A stretch of DNA of 64,000 nucleotides, from assembly GCF_040518285.1 (NCBI RefSeq), contig NZ_CP155449.1, positions 1,116,001 through 1,180,000 of the forward strand. The letters are read 5' to 3'. Every line of letters begins with the position of its first letter. The first letter of the stretch is position 1. The position numbers and the translations under genes were made by a program. The notes under the pieces were generated by a model that saw only the letters and a program-made list of their open reading frames with translations, made no database searches and was not told the DNA's origin. This DNA is from Knoellia sp. S7-12 (GTDB lineage: Bacteria > Actinomycetota > Actinomycetes > Actinomycetales > Dermatophilaceae). This document shows positions 18,050-27,529 of this stretch, one piece after another.

Positions 18050-19366
18050 GTGCTCACCGCTTTCGGCCGCGCGTTCAAGACGCCCGACCTGCGCAGGAAG
18101 ATCCTGTTCACACTAGGGATCATCGCTCTGTACCGTCTGGGCGCCCAGGTGCCGACGCCCGGGGTGAGCTATTCGCTCATCCAGGCGTGCCAGGAGGGTG
18201 CGGGGGAGGCCAACGACCTGCTCGGCCTCGCGAACCTCTTCAGTGGTGGAGCCCTGCTCCAGTTGTCGATCTTTGCGCTCGGGATCATGCCCTACATCAC
18301 GGCGAGCATCATCGTCCAGCTTCTGACGGTGGTGATCCCCAAGTTCGAGACGCTCAAGAAGGAGGGGCAGGCGGGGCAGGCGAAGATGACGCAATACACG
18401 CGTTATCTGACGATCGCGTTGGCGGTGCTGCAGTCGGCGACCTTCATCACGTTCGCGCAGAACCCCTCGCAGCTGTTCAACAACCCCGCGTGCACCAACA
18501 TCCTCACCGACGACTCGATCGTCACGATCCTCATCATGGTGCTCACGATGACCGCGGGCACTGGCCTCGTCATGTGGCTCGGTGAGCTCGTGACCGACCA
18601 CGGCGTCGGCAACGGCATGTCGATCCTCATCTTCACGTCCATCGCCGCCACGTTCCCCGGTGCGCTCTGGGCGATCCAGCAGCGGGAGGGTCGCTGGGAC
18701 ATCTTCCTGGGGATCATCCTCATGGGCTTCGTCATCATCGCCCTCGTCGTCTTCGTCGAGCAGAGCCAGCGACGGATCCCCGTCCAGTACGCCAAGCGCA
18801 TGGTGGGCCGACGCGTCTACGGCGGCACCTCGACCTACATCCCGCTCAAGGTCAACATGGCCGGTGTCATCCCGGTCATCTTTGCCAGCTCCCTGCTCGC
18901 CCTGCCGACTCTGCTCGCACAGTTCAACCGCAAGGCCGATGGGTCCTCGCCGGGCTGGGTGCAGTGGATCGACACCAACTTCGCAGGTGGCGACACATGG
19001 GTGTATGCACTCACCTACGTCGCGCTCATTCTCTTCTTCACGTTCTTCTATGTGTCGATCACGTTCAACCCCACCGAGGTTGCCGACAACATGAAGAAGT
19101 ACGGCGGCTTCATTCCGGGTATCCGCGCCGGGCGACCCACGGCCGAATACCTTCAGTACGTCCTCACCCGCATCACCGTTCCGGGTGCGATCTATCTCGC
19201 GCTGATCTCGATCATCCCGCTCATCGCCCTCGTCCTCGTCGGCGCCAACCAGAACTTCCCGTTCGGTGGCACCTCGATCCTGATCATCGTCGGTGTCGGT
19301 CTCGAGACCGTGAAGCAGATCGAGTCCCAGCTGCAGCAGCGTCACTACGAAGGGTTCCTCCGCTAA
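18050..19366 (+). CDS. secY: Preprotein translocase subunit SecY
   Basis: 438 aa, full length. Pore-forming subunit of the SecYEG channel in the cytoplasmic membrane. Ten hydrophobic segments can be followed, from [15 protein letters not shown] to the C-terminal region. The plug/TM2-3 segment [18 protein letters not shown] and the cytoplasmic loop [13 protein letters not shown] are conserved. The ribosome-contacting loop and [12 protein letters not shown] tail are typical. GTG start with CTGGAGGACC upstream. Its TAA overlaps the adk ATG. Confidence 0.97.
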   Translation: MLTAFGRAFKTPDLRRKILFTLGIIALYRLGAQVPTPGVSYSLIQACQEGAGEANDLLGLANLFSGGALLQLSIFALGIMPYITASIIVQLLTVVIPKFETLKKEGQAGQAKMTQYTRYLTIALAVLQSATFITFAQNPSQLFNNPACTNILTDDSIVTILIMVLTMTAGTGLVMWLGELVTDHGVGNGMSILIFTSIAATFPGALWAIQQREGRWDIFLGIILMGFVIIALVVFVEQSQRRIPVQYAKRMVGRRVYGGTSTYIPLKVNMAGVIPVIFASSLLALPTLLAQFNRKADGSSPGWVQWIDTNFAGGDTWVYALTYVALILFFTFFYVSITFNPTEVADNMKKYGGFIPGIRAGRPTAEYLQYVLTRITVPGAIYLALISIIPLIALVLVGANQNFPFGGTSILIIVGVGLETVKQIESQLQQRHYEGFLR

Positions 19367-19926
19367 TGCGTCTGATCATTCTCGGCCCGCCCGGAGCTGG
19401 CAAGGGCACGCAGGCTGCCCGCATTGCAGAGCACTTCGGCATCCCGGCGATCTCCACCGGCGATATCTTCCGTGCCAACATCAAGAACGGCACGGACCTC
19501 GGCAAGCAGGTCCAGGAGATCACCGCCTCCGGTGGCTACGTCTCCGACGACATCACCAATGCCATCGTCGAGGACCGCCTGTCGCAGGCCGACTGCGAGC
19601 CGGGCTTCCTGCTCGACGGCTACCCGCGCACGACCGGCCAGGTGACCGCGCTCGACGCGATGCTCGCCAAGCACGACCACGGCCTCGACCACGTGCTCGC
19701 ACTCACGGTCGACGAGGACGCAGTCGTCGGGCGGCTGCTCAAGCGTGCCGAGATCGAGGGCCGCGCCGATGACACCGAAGACGTCATCCGTGAGCGCCAG
19801 GCCATCTATCGGCGCGAGACTGCGCCGCTGACCGACGTCTTCGCCGAGCGCGGACTGCTCGTCGAGGTCGACGGCCTGGGCGAGGTCGACGAGGTCACCG
19901 AGCGGATCATCACCGCGCTGAGTTGA
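19366..19926 (+). CDS. adk: Adenylate kinase
   Basis: 186 aa. Catalyses ATP + AMP to 2 ADP, cytoplasmic. P-loop GPPGAGKGT at residues 7-15; AMP-site motifs STGDIFRA and [10 protein letters not shown] are intact. The LID is the short form without zinc cysteines, which accounts for the length below the 210-220 aa of long-form enzymes. ATG overlaps the secY stop. In most relatives map follows directly; here two unrelated genes intervene. Confidence 0.97.
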   Translation: MRLIILGPPGAGKGTQAARIAEHFGIPAISTGDIFRANIKNGTDLGKQVQEITASGGYVSDDITNAIVEDRLSQADCEPGFLLDGYPRTTGQVTALDAMLAKHDHGLDHVLALTVDEDAVVGRLLKRAEIEGRADDTEDVIRERQAIYRRETAPLTDVFAERGLLVEVDGLGEVDEVTERIITALS

Positions 19927-19940
19927 CCCAAAGACACCGC

Positions 19941-20020
19941 TGACCCACGGACAACACAAGGCGGCGTATGCCGGGAACGTGAGTTCCCGGCATACGCCGC
20001 CTTCGTCTGTCCCTGGGTCA
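19941..20020. terminator. Bidirectional hairpin with inverted GTATGCCG pair (adk/DinB)
   Basis: Perfect 21-base arms AAGGCGGCGTATGCCGGGAAC (19958-19978, shown here because it is the stem) with a GTGA loop and mirror arm to 20003. Outer segments TGACCCACGGACA and TGTCCCTGGGTCA extend pairing to 20020, taking in the stop codon of the convergent DinB gene. Serves both converging genes. Confidence 0.8.
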
Positions 20021-20503
20021 GAGCACGATGTATTGGCGGCCGTCGAGCAACTCACGCACTGCATCGAGTTGGCCGGCGTGCGTCGCGGTTTCGATGATGA
20101 CGTGGTGGAGGATGTCGCGCAGTTCGGGGAAGTCGCCCGCCTCCCAGTCGGCTTCGCGATGCTGCGGTGCTGAGTCGAGGGAGCGGTCGGCAATGATCGC
20201 GTCAGATGCGGCGATCGCGGCACGGTAGGCCGCGACAACCTGTGCAGCGGACTCGTCGGGCGAGACGCGCCAGTCGCCGTTGTCGCCGTCGGGCCACCAG
20301 TCGAACGTCCCACCGGCGACGACGACCTCGAACCAATAGCGCTCGTCCGAGAGTGTGAGGTGGCGGACCAGGCCCAGCACGCTCCAGCCCGACGGCAGCA
20401 CGGGGCGCCGTAGGGCGTCTTCGTCGAGCCCGTCCAACTGGCGCAGCACATGTCGCCGCGTCGTGGCCAGTGCGGCCGTGAGATTCTCGCGTTCGCGGTC
20501 CAT
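20018..20503 (-). CDS. DinB/DUF664 family protein
   Basis: 161 aa four-helix-bundle protein of the DinB-like superfamily, whose members include mycothiol- or bacillithiol-dependent transferases. Metal-site histidines are visible in LVRHLTLSDERYWF (about residue 48) and HHVIIETATHAGQLD near the C-terminus. The W-P-D-G tract fits DUF664. The start is ATG 20503: TAGGCT on the same strand ends 7 bases upstream, implying a leaderless mRNA. A longer frame to 20569 lacks support. Divergent from the FMN reductase gene. Substrate unknown. Confidence 0.8.
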   Translation of the reverse strand: MDRERENLTAALATTRRHVLRQLDGLDEDALRRPVLPSGWSVLGLVRHLTLSDERYWFEVVVAGGTFDWWPDGDNGDWRVSPDESAAQVVAAYRAAIAASDAIIADRSLDSAPQHREADWEAGDFPELRDILHHVIIETATHAGQLDAVRELLDGRQYIVL

Positions 20504-20586
20504 GTGAGCCAGCCTAGGTTTGCTCATCCGAACAACGGGCGAGGCGCGTCCGGAATGGACGGGCCGCATTACCTGTTGGTTGAAAT

Positions 20587-21144
20587 GTGAATCAATTGCG
20601 CATCATCGTCTCCAGTACCCGCCCGAGCCGCATCGGCCACAAGGTCACCCAGTGGGTGAGCGAGCAGGCTGCCGCCGAGCAGTGGGAGGTCAAGATCCTC
20701 GACCTCGCCGAGATCGACCTCCCCTTCTTCGATGAGGAGGACATGCCGATGAAGGGCAACTACGCCAAGCCGCACACCCAGGCGTGGGCCAGCGAGATCT
20801 TCGAGTCCGATGCGGTCGTCGTCGTGACCCCGCAGTACAACCGATCCTTCCCGGCGCCCATCAAGAACGCGATCGACTACCTCTTCGCCGAGTGGGACTC
20901 CAAGCCCGTGGCGATCGTCGGCTACGGCTGGTCGGGTGCCAGCGACGCGGCGGCCGACCTCACCAAGGTCCTCACGCACGTCAAGGCGGATGTCGTGGGC
21001 GAGATCGGACTGAGCTTCCCGGAGCAGCTGAGCACCGAGGGCGTCGTCATCGACGGCGACGCAGCAGCGATCGAGCTGCGCGGGCTTCTAGACACTCTCC
21101 ACCGCAAGGTCCTCGATCTCGACGAGGTTCCCGCACGGTCCTGA
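20587..21144 (+). CDS. NADPH-dependent FMN reductase family protein
   Basis: 185 aa flavodoxin-fold oxidoreductase. The N-terminal STRPSRIGHKV binds FMN phosphate; VVVTPQYNRSFPAPIKNAIDYLF is the hallmark second flavin-binding segment. Members reduce quinones, chromate or azo compounds with NAD(P)H; the natural substrate is not evident. Start GTG 20587 lies in an AT-rich patch (TTGGTTGAAATGTG); no SD is seen. Divergent from the DinB gene, followed by map. Confidence 0.85.
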   Translation: MNQLRIIVSSTRPSRIGHKVTQWVSEQAAAEQWEVKILDLAEIDLPFFDEEDMPMKGNYAKPHTQAWASEIFESDAVVVVTPQYNRSFPAPIKNAIDYLFAEWDSKPVAIVGYGWSGASDAAADLTKVLTHVKADVVGEIGLSFPEQLSTEGVVIDGDAAAIELRGLLDTLHRKVLDLDEVPARS

Positions 21145-21219
21145 TCGCCATCTGCCATCGACGCCTCTCGCTGACCCGGAATTCGGGGGAGCGGGAGGCG
21201 CCGCTGTAGGTTGCCGTCC

Positions 21220-22068
21220 ATGGGACTGTTCGGACGTGAGCGCATCGAGGCCAAGACTCATGAGCAAGTGGTGCTCATGCGGGCAGCTGGCCTGCTCGTA
21301 GGACAGACCCTCGAGCTGGTTCGCGACTCCGTGCAGCCGGGCATGACGACCCAGGACCTCAACGCCCTGGCAGACGCCCACATCCGTGATGGCGGTGGCG
21401 TCCCGAGCTTCCTTGGCTACCACGGCTTCACCGGCACTCTCTGCACCTCGGTCAACGAGGAGGTCGTGCACGGAATCCCGGGACCCCGGACCTTGGTCGA
21501 GGGCGATCTGCTCTCTGTCGACTGTGGCGCGATCATCGAGGGCTGGCACGGCGACGCAGCGATCTCGGTCATCGTCGGTGGTCGTGAGGCCGGTCGTCCC
21601 GAGGATCTCGAACTCATCGACGACACCGAGGCCTCGATGTGGGCCGGCATCGCGGCCCTCGCGGTGGGCCAGAGCCTGTATGCCGTGGGCGAGGCCGTCG
21701 AGGACAGCATCACCTCAGCGGGGGAGCGGCGTGGGCGTGAGTACGGCATCGTCGAGGACTACGTCGGTCACGGCATCGGCACCTCGATGCACATGGACCC
21801 GCAGGTCCCGAACTACCGCGTCAGTGGCAAGGGGCCGACCGTGGTCGACGCCACGACGATCGCGATCGAGCCGATGATCACCCTGGGTGCCGAGGCGAAC
21901 CGCGTGCTCGAGGACGACTGGACCGTCGTCACCAACGATGGCTCCCGGGCCGCCCACTGGGAGAACACCGTGGCCGCGACGTCGCAAGGGCTGTGGGTCC
22001 TCACTGCGGTCGATGGTGGCGAGGCCAAGCTGCGCGAGCTTGGCGCGAACTACGCACCGTTGGCCTGA
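21220..22068 (+). CDS. map: Methionine aminopeptidase, type I
   Basis: 282 aa. Removes N-terminal Met from nascent proteins using two metal ions. All five ligands can be placed: the Asp pair in VDCGAIIEGWHGDAA, His in GHGIGTSMH, Glu in IAIEPMI and Glu in WENTVA. ATG 21220 is preferred: TAGGTT (21207-21212) ends 7 bases before it, suggesting leaderless transcription. In many relatives map lies between adk and infA; here it is displaced from both. Confidence 0.95.
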   Translation: MGLFGRERIEAKTHEQVVLMRAAGLLVGQTLELVRDSVQPGMTTQDLNALADAHIRDGGGVPSFLGYHGFTGTLCTSVNEEVVHGIPGPRTLVEGDLLSVDCGAIIEGWHGDAAISVIVGGREAGRPEDLELIDDTEASMWAGIAALAVGQSLYAVGEAVEDSITSAGERRGREYGIVEDYVGHGIGTSMHMDPQVPNYRVSGKGPTVVDATTIAIEPMITLGAEANRVLEDDWTVVTNDGSRAAHWENTVAATSQGLWVLTAVDGGEAKLRELGANYAPLA

Positions 22069-22124
22069 CCGAAGCTGAGTTCGCCGCGAGGAATGCACCC
22101 CGATCCCCGGTGTTGAATGCAGGT

Positions 22125-23147
22125 ATGAAGCGCATCGGATTCTTGTCCTTCGGACACTGGAACCCCCACCCGCAGTCGGCAGTCCGCACGGCTTCCGACG
22201 TCTTGCTGCAGTCGATCGAACTGGCGGTGGCGGCCGAGGAGGTGGGGGCCGACGGGGCCTACTTCCGGGTGCACCACTTTGCCCAGCAGCTCGCATCGCC
22301 CTTCCCGCTGCTCGCCGCCGCGGGTGCGAGGACCAGCAGGATCGAGCTGGGCACGGGTGTCATCGACATGCGCTACGAGAACCCGCTCTACATGGCCGAG
22401 GACGCGGGAGCGGCAGACCTCATCGCGCAGGGACGACTCCAGCTCGGCATCAGCCGGGGATCGCCCGAGCAGGTCATCGAGGGCTACCGCCACTTCGGGC
22501 ACGATCCGCGCGAAGGTGAGTCCGACGCCGACATGGCGCGACGGCATACGGCCGAGTTCCTCACGGTGCTGGACGGAGAGGGCTTCGCTCAGCCGAGCCC
22601 GCGACCCATGTTTCCCAACCCGCCGGGACTGCTGCGCGTCGAGCCACACTCCGAAGGTCTGCGCGACCGCATCTGGTGGGGTGCCGGGAGTCGCGCGACT
22701 GCCGTGTGGACCGCCCAGCAGGGGATGAACCTGATGAGCTCGACGTTGCTCACCGAGGACACGGGGGTGCCCTTCCATCAGCTGCAGGCCGAGCAGATCA
22801 GCCTGTTCCATGAGGCGTGGCGTGAAGCCGGGCACGAACGCACCCCGCGGACGTCGGTGAGCCGCAGTATCTTCCCGCTGGTGACGGCACAGGATCATGC
22901 CTACTTCGGGGCAGACCGGCGCAGCACCGACCAGGTCGGCATGATCGACGGTGGGCTCGCTCGATTCGGGAAGTCATACGCGGCAGAGCCGGACGAGTTG
23001 GTTCGCCAGCTGGCGCAGGACGAGGCCATCGCGGCGGCTGACACCTTGCTCCTGACGATCCCCAACACCCTCGGTGTGGACTACAACGCCCACGTCCTCG
23101 AGAGCATCCTCACGCAGGTGGCCCCCGGGCTCGGCTGGCGCGACTGA
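22125..23147 (+). CDS. Luciferase-like (LLM class) flavin-dependent oxidoreductase
   Basis: 340 aa TIM-barrel of the bacterial luciferase-like monooxygenase class, using reduced flavin. FRVHHFAQQLASPFPLLAAAGARTSRIELGTGVIDMRYENP is the family core (here cited only for its position, residues about 43-85). RLQLGISRGSPEQVIEG and WWGAGSRATAVWTAQQGMNLM follow. ATG 22125 gives MKRIGFLSFGHW; earlier in-frame sequence belongs to the map overlap. Substrate unknown. Single gene, convergent with the next operon, stops 7 bases apart. Confidence 0.88.
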   Translation: MKRIGFLSFGHWNPHPQSAVRTASDVLLQSIELAVAAEEVGADGAYFRVHHFAQQLASPFPLLAAAGARTSRIELGTGVIDMRYENPLYMAEDAGAADLIAQGRLQLGISRGSPEQVIEGYRHFGHDPREGESDADMARRHTAEFLTVLDGEGFAQPSPRPMFPNPPGLLRVEPHSEGLRDRIWWGAGSRATAVWTAQQGMNLMSSTLLTEDTGVPFHQLQAEQISLFHEAWREAGHERTPRTSVSRSIFPLVTAQDHAYFGADRRSTDQVGMIDGGLARFGKSYAAEPDELVRQLAQDEAIAAADTLLLTIPNTLGVDYNAHVLESILTQVAPGLGWRD

Positions 23148-23154
23148 CGACGGC

Positions 23155-23847
23155 TCACAACGTCAGCACGCCCTGACCCGTCTCGGCGTCCCAGGGCACG
23201 GACTCGTGGTCGTGGGTGACGACCCAGCGGCCGTCGCGGCGCTCACACCCCAGGGTGGCTCGCACCCACATGACGACCTCGTCGCCACTGGTGAGGGTGC
23301 CGCTGACGCGGTAGAGGAACGCCGCGAACCCCACGGCACCAGAGGTGGCGATCCTGAGGTCGTGGACGTCGTACCCGATGTCGGAGGCGTAGCCGTCGAA
23401 CCAACCGCGTGCGGCCTCGAGGACGGGCTCGCGCCCCTGCGCCCGGTGCGGGGGGAGGACGTTGAAGGACTCGAGGTCCTGCGCCAGCAGGGAACTGAGC
23501 CCGTCGAGATCCTTAGCCCCGACGGCGGCCACGCGTGCGTCAAGGAGCGCGCGTATGCCGTCCGCTCCCGAATCGTCCGAGGTCACCTCGTACTCGTCGA
23601 CCGCAAAGCTGCGGATGAGGCCACCGACTTCACCCTCGGGGCCGCTGCCGCGGAAGCGGTCGAGTGCCTCGCGGTCGGTCCACCGCTCGCTGATGTTGAC
23701 CCGGTCGGGCTCGGCTGAGTCGGTGCTCACGGCGAAGTCGATGCAGCCCGTCGTGGCTCGGGCAGCGACAACCGCCTCACGTGACAGCTCCACCACCCGG
23801 TCGCGATCGGCCGGATCCACGACGAGGTGCCCGGTCACGATGATCAT
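23155..23847 (-). CDS. Antibiotic-biosynthesis-monooxygenase / SnoaL-like fusion protein
   Basis: 230 aa with two small alpha-beta domains. Residues 1-90 form an ABM-type ferredoxin-like domain (MIIVTGHLVVDPADRDRV..., with ISERWTDREALDRF). Residues 95-225 form a SnoaL/DUF4440-like cone domain (IRALLDARVAAVGAKDLDGLSSLL, then SGDEVVMWVRATLGCERRDGRWVVTHDH). Both folds are usually separate proteins. The enzymatic role is unknown. Third gene of a three-gene operon; its ATG overlaps the stop of the upstream reductase. Confidence 0.8.
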   Translation of the reverse strand: MIIVTGHLVVDPADRDRVVELSREAVVAARATTGCIDFAVSTDSAEPDRVNISERWTDREALDRFRGSGPEGEVGGLIRSFAVDEYEVTSDDSGADGIRALLDARVAAVGAKDLDGLSSLLAQDLESFNVLPPHRAQGREPVLEAARGWFDGYASDIGYDVHDLRIATSGAVGFAAFLYRVSGTLTSGDEVVMWVRATLGCERRDGRWVVTHDHESVPWDAETGQGVLTL

Positions 23848-24413
23848 GGCTCGCTCCTCGTGACGTCATAGACGAGAGCGACTGCGCCGCTGTCGAAGGC
23901 ACGTTGCTCTCGCAATTCGAGGGCGCTCGTGAATCCTTCGGGCAGCCAGGGCAGTCCGCCGCCGGCGAGATGCGGCATGACGTAGGCCGTGATCTCGTCT
24001 ACCAGTCCGGCCTTCAGCGCGTGGGCCGCGAGGGTCGGGCCGCCGATGCTCACATCCGTGGGCGCCTCTTGCACGAGGGTCGCCAGCCGGTTGAGGTCGA
24101 GGTGGTCCCAGAACTCGGTGCGGGGCTCCTGCGGCGGAGCCATGGTCGTGGACACGATGATCTTGTCGGCCTGCTTCCAGATCGCCGCGAACTCCTCGTG
24201 CTCGGGGGCGGTGAGGCCGGAGCTGGGCGGGTTCTCCCAGTAGCGCATCGTCTCCCACATGCCGCGGCCGAAGACGTAGGTGCGGACGTCGCCCTCGCGC
24301 TCGTTGACATAGGCGTGGAGCGCGTCGTCGGGTGCCGCCCAGTCGAAGGAGCCTGATGCATCCTTTGCGTAGCCGTCGAGGGAGACCAGCATTCCGTAGC
24401 GCAGGCGCCCCAT
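23844..24413 (-). CDS. RibD C-terminal/dihydrofolate reductase-like protein
   Basis: 189 aa. Starts MGRLRYGMLVSLDGYAKDASG, the usual beginning of stand-alone RibD_C/DHFR-fold reductases, and includes ADKIIVSTTMAPP and SIGGPTLAAHALKAGLVDE, the NADPH-binding GG segment. Likely an NADPH-dependent reductase of unknown substrate. Not dfrA itself, since the folate-binding motifs are not evident. Middle gene of the operon; overlaps the upstream gene by one base and the downstream by four. Confidence 0.85.
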   Translation of the reverse strand: MGRLRYGMLVSLDGYAKDASGSFDWAAPDDALHAYVNEREGDVRTYVFGRGMWETMRYWENPPSSGLTAPEHEEFAAIWKQADKIIVSTTMAPPQEPRTEFWDHLDLNRLATLVQEAPTDVSIGGPTLAAHALKAGLVDEITAYVMPHLAGGGLPWLPEGFTSALELREQRAFDSGAVALVYDVTRSEP

Positions 24414-25087
24414 CAGGAGACACTCGGTTCCTGAGGGTGGCTCAGGCCCTTGCGCTGCCAGAACTGGTGGACGAAGCCGGGCCTGGCCGAGTTCGTGGTC
24501 TGGACGTCGAAGTCTGACTCGATACCCTCCAACCCCGCCCAGAGGGACTCACCCCGGCCCAGGACGATCGGCGCGATGACAAGGTGAAGATCGTCGATGA
24601 GTCCCGCTCTGAGGAAGTCACGGACGATGGTCGGGCCCCCGCCGATGCGGACGTCCAGATCACCGGCGGCCTCGCGGGCCCGGGCCAGGACCTCCTCGGG
24701 CGTGCCATCGACGAAGTGGAAGGTCGTCCCGCCCTGCATCTCGATCGACTCGTGCGGGTGATGGGTCATGACGAATACCGGTGTGTGAAACGGGGGATTC
24801 TCTCCCCACCACCCGCGCCAGGTGTCGTCGGTCCACGGCCCGGGCTCGGGCCAGAACTTGCGGCGCCCCATGATCTCGGCCCCGACTGAGCCGTCGTCGT
24901 AACTGACTTTGGACAGGGCCCCGTCAACGCCGAACTGCGCACGGGTCTCGCCGCCCGTCTCGGGCGGGAACATCCACTGGTGGAGGCGCGCACCGGCGTG
25001 GCCGAAAGGGTTCTCGAGAGTTTGACCCTCTCCCGTGGCGAAGCCGTCGAGCGAGATGGTGAACCCGATGACGCGAACGATGGACAT
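24413..25087 (-). CDS. RibD C-terminal/dihydrofolate reductase-like protein (second copy)
   Basis: 224 aa, same fold as the next gene but only distantly similar. Starts MSIVRVIGFTISLDGFATGEG; DVRIGGGPTIVRDFLRAGLIDDLHLVIAPIVLGRGESL is the NADPH-binding half. HTPVFVMTHHPHESI is typical of this subfamily. First gene of the three-gene operon opposite an HxlR regulator, with operator-like repeats in the shared promoter. Substrate unknown. Confidence 0.87.
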   Translation of the reverse strand: MSIVRVIGFTISLDGFATGEGQTLENPFGHAGARLHQWMFPPETGGETRAQFGVDGALSKVSYDDGSVGAEIMGRRKFWPEPGPWTDDTWRGWWGENPPFHTPVFVMTHHPHESIEMQGGTTFHFVDGTPEEVLARAREAAGDLDVRIGGGPTIVRDFLRAGLIDDLHLVIAPIVLGRGESLWAGLEGIESDFDVQTTNSARPGFVHQFWQRKGLSHPQEPSVS

Positions 25088-25111
25088 GGCATCTCCTGGG
25101 ACTGAGGGTGG

Positions 25112-25164
25112 TTGCGTTGTGCAATCACTACCTCACGGTAGAGTAGTCTGGTTGCACTTCGCAA
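25112..25164. promoter_or_regulatory. Paired HxlR operators in the divergent promoter
   Basis: Two inverted repeats of identical form, TTGC-N5-GCAA, at 25112-25124 and 25152-25164, 40 bases apart. Between them lies CTACC-TCAC-GGTAG (25128-25141). On + strand TTGTGC (25117-25122) and TAGAGT (25139-25144), 16 bases apart, form a plausible promoter for the regulator, with one operator over the -35 and the other near the transcription start. Binding by the adjacent HxlR protein is inferred. Confidence 0.65.
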
Positions 25165-25196
25165 GCACTTTGCCGGACACGTTGAGGAGGAACGCG

Positions 25197-25697
25197 ATGC
25201 GCAGCGAGCCACGATCGGGGTGCCCCATCAACGCAGCGGTCGAGGCGCTCGGCGACCCGTGGAGCCTCATCGTCCTGCGCGACATGATGTTCGGCGACCG
25301 TCGCTACTTCCGCGAACTGTTGACCGGCTCCGACGAAGGGATCGCGAGCAACGTCCTCTCGTCGCGGCTCAAGTCCCTCGTCGCCGCCGGGTTGCTCACG
25401 CGCGACGACGCGACACGCGGTCAACGCGCGCGCTACACGCTCACCGAGGCCGGAATCCAGACCTTGCCGGTTCTCGTCGCCTTTGGCACGTGGGGTCGGG
25501 CGCACCGCGAGACCACACCAGAGCTGACCATCCGCCAGCAGCTCATGGAAGAGGGTGGCCCGACGATGGTCGCCGAGCTCATGGACGAGTTGCGCGCGCA
25601 CCACCTCGACACCCCCCTGCCACCGAGCGTTGGCCCACGGGCGAGCGAAAGGCTGCGGGCGGCATACGAATCGATGGTGTCGAAGGCCACTGCCTGA
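25197..25697 (+). CDS. HxlR-family winged-helix transcriptional regulator
   Basis: 166 aa. Starts at ATG 25197 with an excellent SD (TTGAGGAGG). The N-terminal CPINAAVEALGDPWSLIVLRDMMFG is the HxlR signature, with the effector-relevant Cys at residue 9. The winged helix continues with ASNVLSSRLKSLVAAGLLTR and RARYTLTEAG. The additional C-terminal 70 residues are longer than in minimal HxlR proteins. It lies opposite the two DHFR-like reductases and ABM-SnoaL protein and probably controls them and itself through the repeats at 25112-25164. Confidence 0.92.
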   Translation: MRSEPRSGCPINAAVEALGDPWSLIVLRDMMFGDRRYFRELLTGSDEGIASNVLSSRLKSLVAAGLLTRDDATRGQRARYTLTEAGIQTLPVLVAFGTWGRAHRETTPELTIRQQLMEEGGPTMVAELMDELRAHHLDTPLPPSVGPRASERLRAAYESMVSKATA

Positions 25698-25745
25698 CCA
25701 CACTGTTGTGCCCAAACTCTCGTGGGGGCTGGGCCGCTGCGCCGG

Positions 25746-25751
25746 TAGGGT
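25746..25751 (+). promoter_or_regulatory. Candidate -10 element for mutA-mutB-meaB
   Basis: TAGGGT hexamer 63 bases upstream of the mutA ATG, in the 116-base gap after the HxlR gene. A -35 element is not obvious. Confidence 0.3.
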
Positions 25752-25813
25752 GACGGGAAGTTCGCAGACCTCACGACAGGTGCGGACTGACCCGATCGGC
25801 TGAGGAGCAGTGA

Positions 25814-27529
25814 ATGACGGTGGCCCCGAAGCGGCCCGCGCCGATGGCGCTGGCGGCACACTTCCCGGAGCGGACGCAGGAGGAGTGGCGAGACCTCGTC
25901 GCTGGCGTGGTCAACAAGGGGCGACCCGAGGATCAGCACCTCAGCGGTGACGATGCAGTTGCCTCGATGCGGTCGCATCTCGAGGGTGGACTCGACATCG
26001 AACCGCTCTATACGAAGGCGTCCGATCCGGTGCCACTCGGTGTGCCCGGCGCCATGCCCTTCACCCGTGGACGCGCAGTGCGCGACGCCGACGTCCCCTG
26101 GGACGTGCGTCAGGTCCACGACGACCCCGACGCCCCGACGACGCGCAAACTCGTCCTCGGCGACCTCGAGAACGGCGTCACCTCCGTCTGGCTCCACGTC
26201 GGTGCCGACGGCCTGGCGCCGGCCGATGTCGCCGAAGCGCTTGCCGACGTCCAGCTCGACCTCGCGCCCGTCGTCGTTTCGTCGTGGGATGCGCAGGCCG
26301 CTGCCGCGGATGCCCTGTATGCCGTCCTGTCCGGTTCGCGTGCCAGCTCCGGCAACCTCGGCCACGACCCGCTCGGCGCTGCGGCGCGGACCGGCTCGGC
26401 GCTCGACCTCACCCCGTTGGCCGACGCGATCCGCAGGCTCGCTGACCACGGCGAGATCCGAGCGATCACGGTCGACACCCGCGTCCACGCCGATGCTGGC
26501 GCGACGGTGACCGACGAGGTCGCGTTCGCGCTCGCGACCGGAGTGGCCTATCTGCGTCACCTCGAGGCCGAGGGCATCGACGTCACCGAAGCCTTCCGCC
26601 ACATCGAGTTCCGGGTGAGTGCCAGCGCCGACCAGTTCCTCACGGCGGCCGCGTTGCGTGCGCTGCGTCGCGCGTGGGCGCGCATCGGAGAGAGAGTCGG
26701 GGTCCACGAGAAGTCGCGGGGCGCGTTCACCCACGCCGTGACCTCGGCACGCATGTTCACCCGCGACGACGCCTGGACCAACATCCTGCGCAGCACCCTC
26801 GCGACCTTCGGGGCGAGCCTGGGTGGCGCCGACGCCATCACCGTGCTGCCGTTCGACACGGTGTCCGGACTGCCGACTCCGTTCTCTCGGCGCATTGCCC
26901 GCAACACGCAGATCCTCCTGGCCGAGGAGTCCAACGTTGCGCGGGTCACCGATCCCGCGGGTGGTTCCTGGTATGTCGAAACGCTGACCGATGACCTGGC
27001 GAAGGCCGCGTGGGCGACGTTTCAGGAGATTGAGGCCGCTGGCGGAATGGCCGATGCTCTGGCGAGCGACCTTGTCGCACAACGGATCTCGGCTGCTGTC
27101 GTCGAGCGTGACAGGGCCCTGGCCACGCGTGCCACGCCGATCACCGGCGTGAGCACGTTCCCGCTTGGCGGCGAGAAACCGCTCGAGCGCGCACCTCGGG
27201 TCGAGTTGGTCCTTGGGGCCAACGCTGTTGTGCCACACCGGGACTCGACCATCTTTGAAGCGCTCCGCGACCGCTCTGCGGCCTACGCGACGAAGCATGG
27301 ACACGCGCCCCGCGTCACTGTCCCGACTCTCAACGTGCCGCGCGCCGCCGACCGTCGCATCGATGCCGTCAACCTGCTCACCGTCGCAGGCATCGACGCG
27401 GTCGAGGCTGAGGGCGGGTCCGGCGCTGCCCTGGACGGAACTGACAAAGGTTACGAGGGTGTCGCCAAGGACATGGACGTCGTCGCCTTCCTCTCCGCCC
27501 TCCTCGACGAGATGGGAGCTCCCGCATGA
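25814..27529 (+). CDS. mutA: Methylmalonyl-CoA mutase small subunit
   Basis: 571 aa. Non-catalytic partner of MutB in the heterodimeric mutase. It has the TIM-barrel fold ([22 protein letters not shown], then [20 protein letters not shown] and an [32 protein letters not shown] segment at about residues 359-390). It lacks the cobalamin DxHxxG motif, as expected. Shorter than many MutA proteins (about 620 aa), with a reduced C-terminal domain. SD GAGGAG precedes ATG. Overlaps mutB by 4 bases. Confidence 0.93.
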   Translation: MTVAPKRPAPMALAAHFPERTQEEWRDLVAGVVNKGRPEDQHLSGDDAVASMRSHLEGGLDIEPLYTKASDPVPLGVPGAMPFTRGRAVRDADVPWDVRQVHDDPDAPTTRKLVLGDLENGVTSVWLHVGADGLAPADVAEALADVQLDLAPVVVSSWDAQAAAADALYAVLSGSRASSGNLGHDPLGAAARTGSALDLTPLADAIRRLADHGEIRAITVDTRVHADAGATVTDEVAFALATGVAYLRHLEAEGIDVTEAFRHIEFRVSASADQFLTAAALRALRRAWARIGERVGVHEKSRGAFTHAVTSARMFTRDDAWTNILRSTLATFGASLGGADAITVLPFDTVSGLPTPFSRRIARNTQILLAEESNVARVTDPAGGSWYVETLTDDLAKAAWATFQEIEAAGGMADALASDLVAQRISAAVVERDRALATRATPITGVSTFPLGGEKPLERAPRVELVLGANAVVPHRDSTIFEALRDRSAAYATKHGHAPRVTVPTLNVPRAADRRIDAVNLLTVAGIDAVEAEGGSGAALDGTDKGYEGVAKDMDVVAFLSALLDEMGAPA

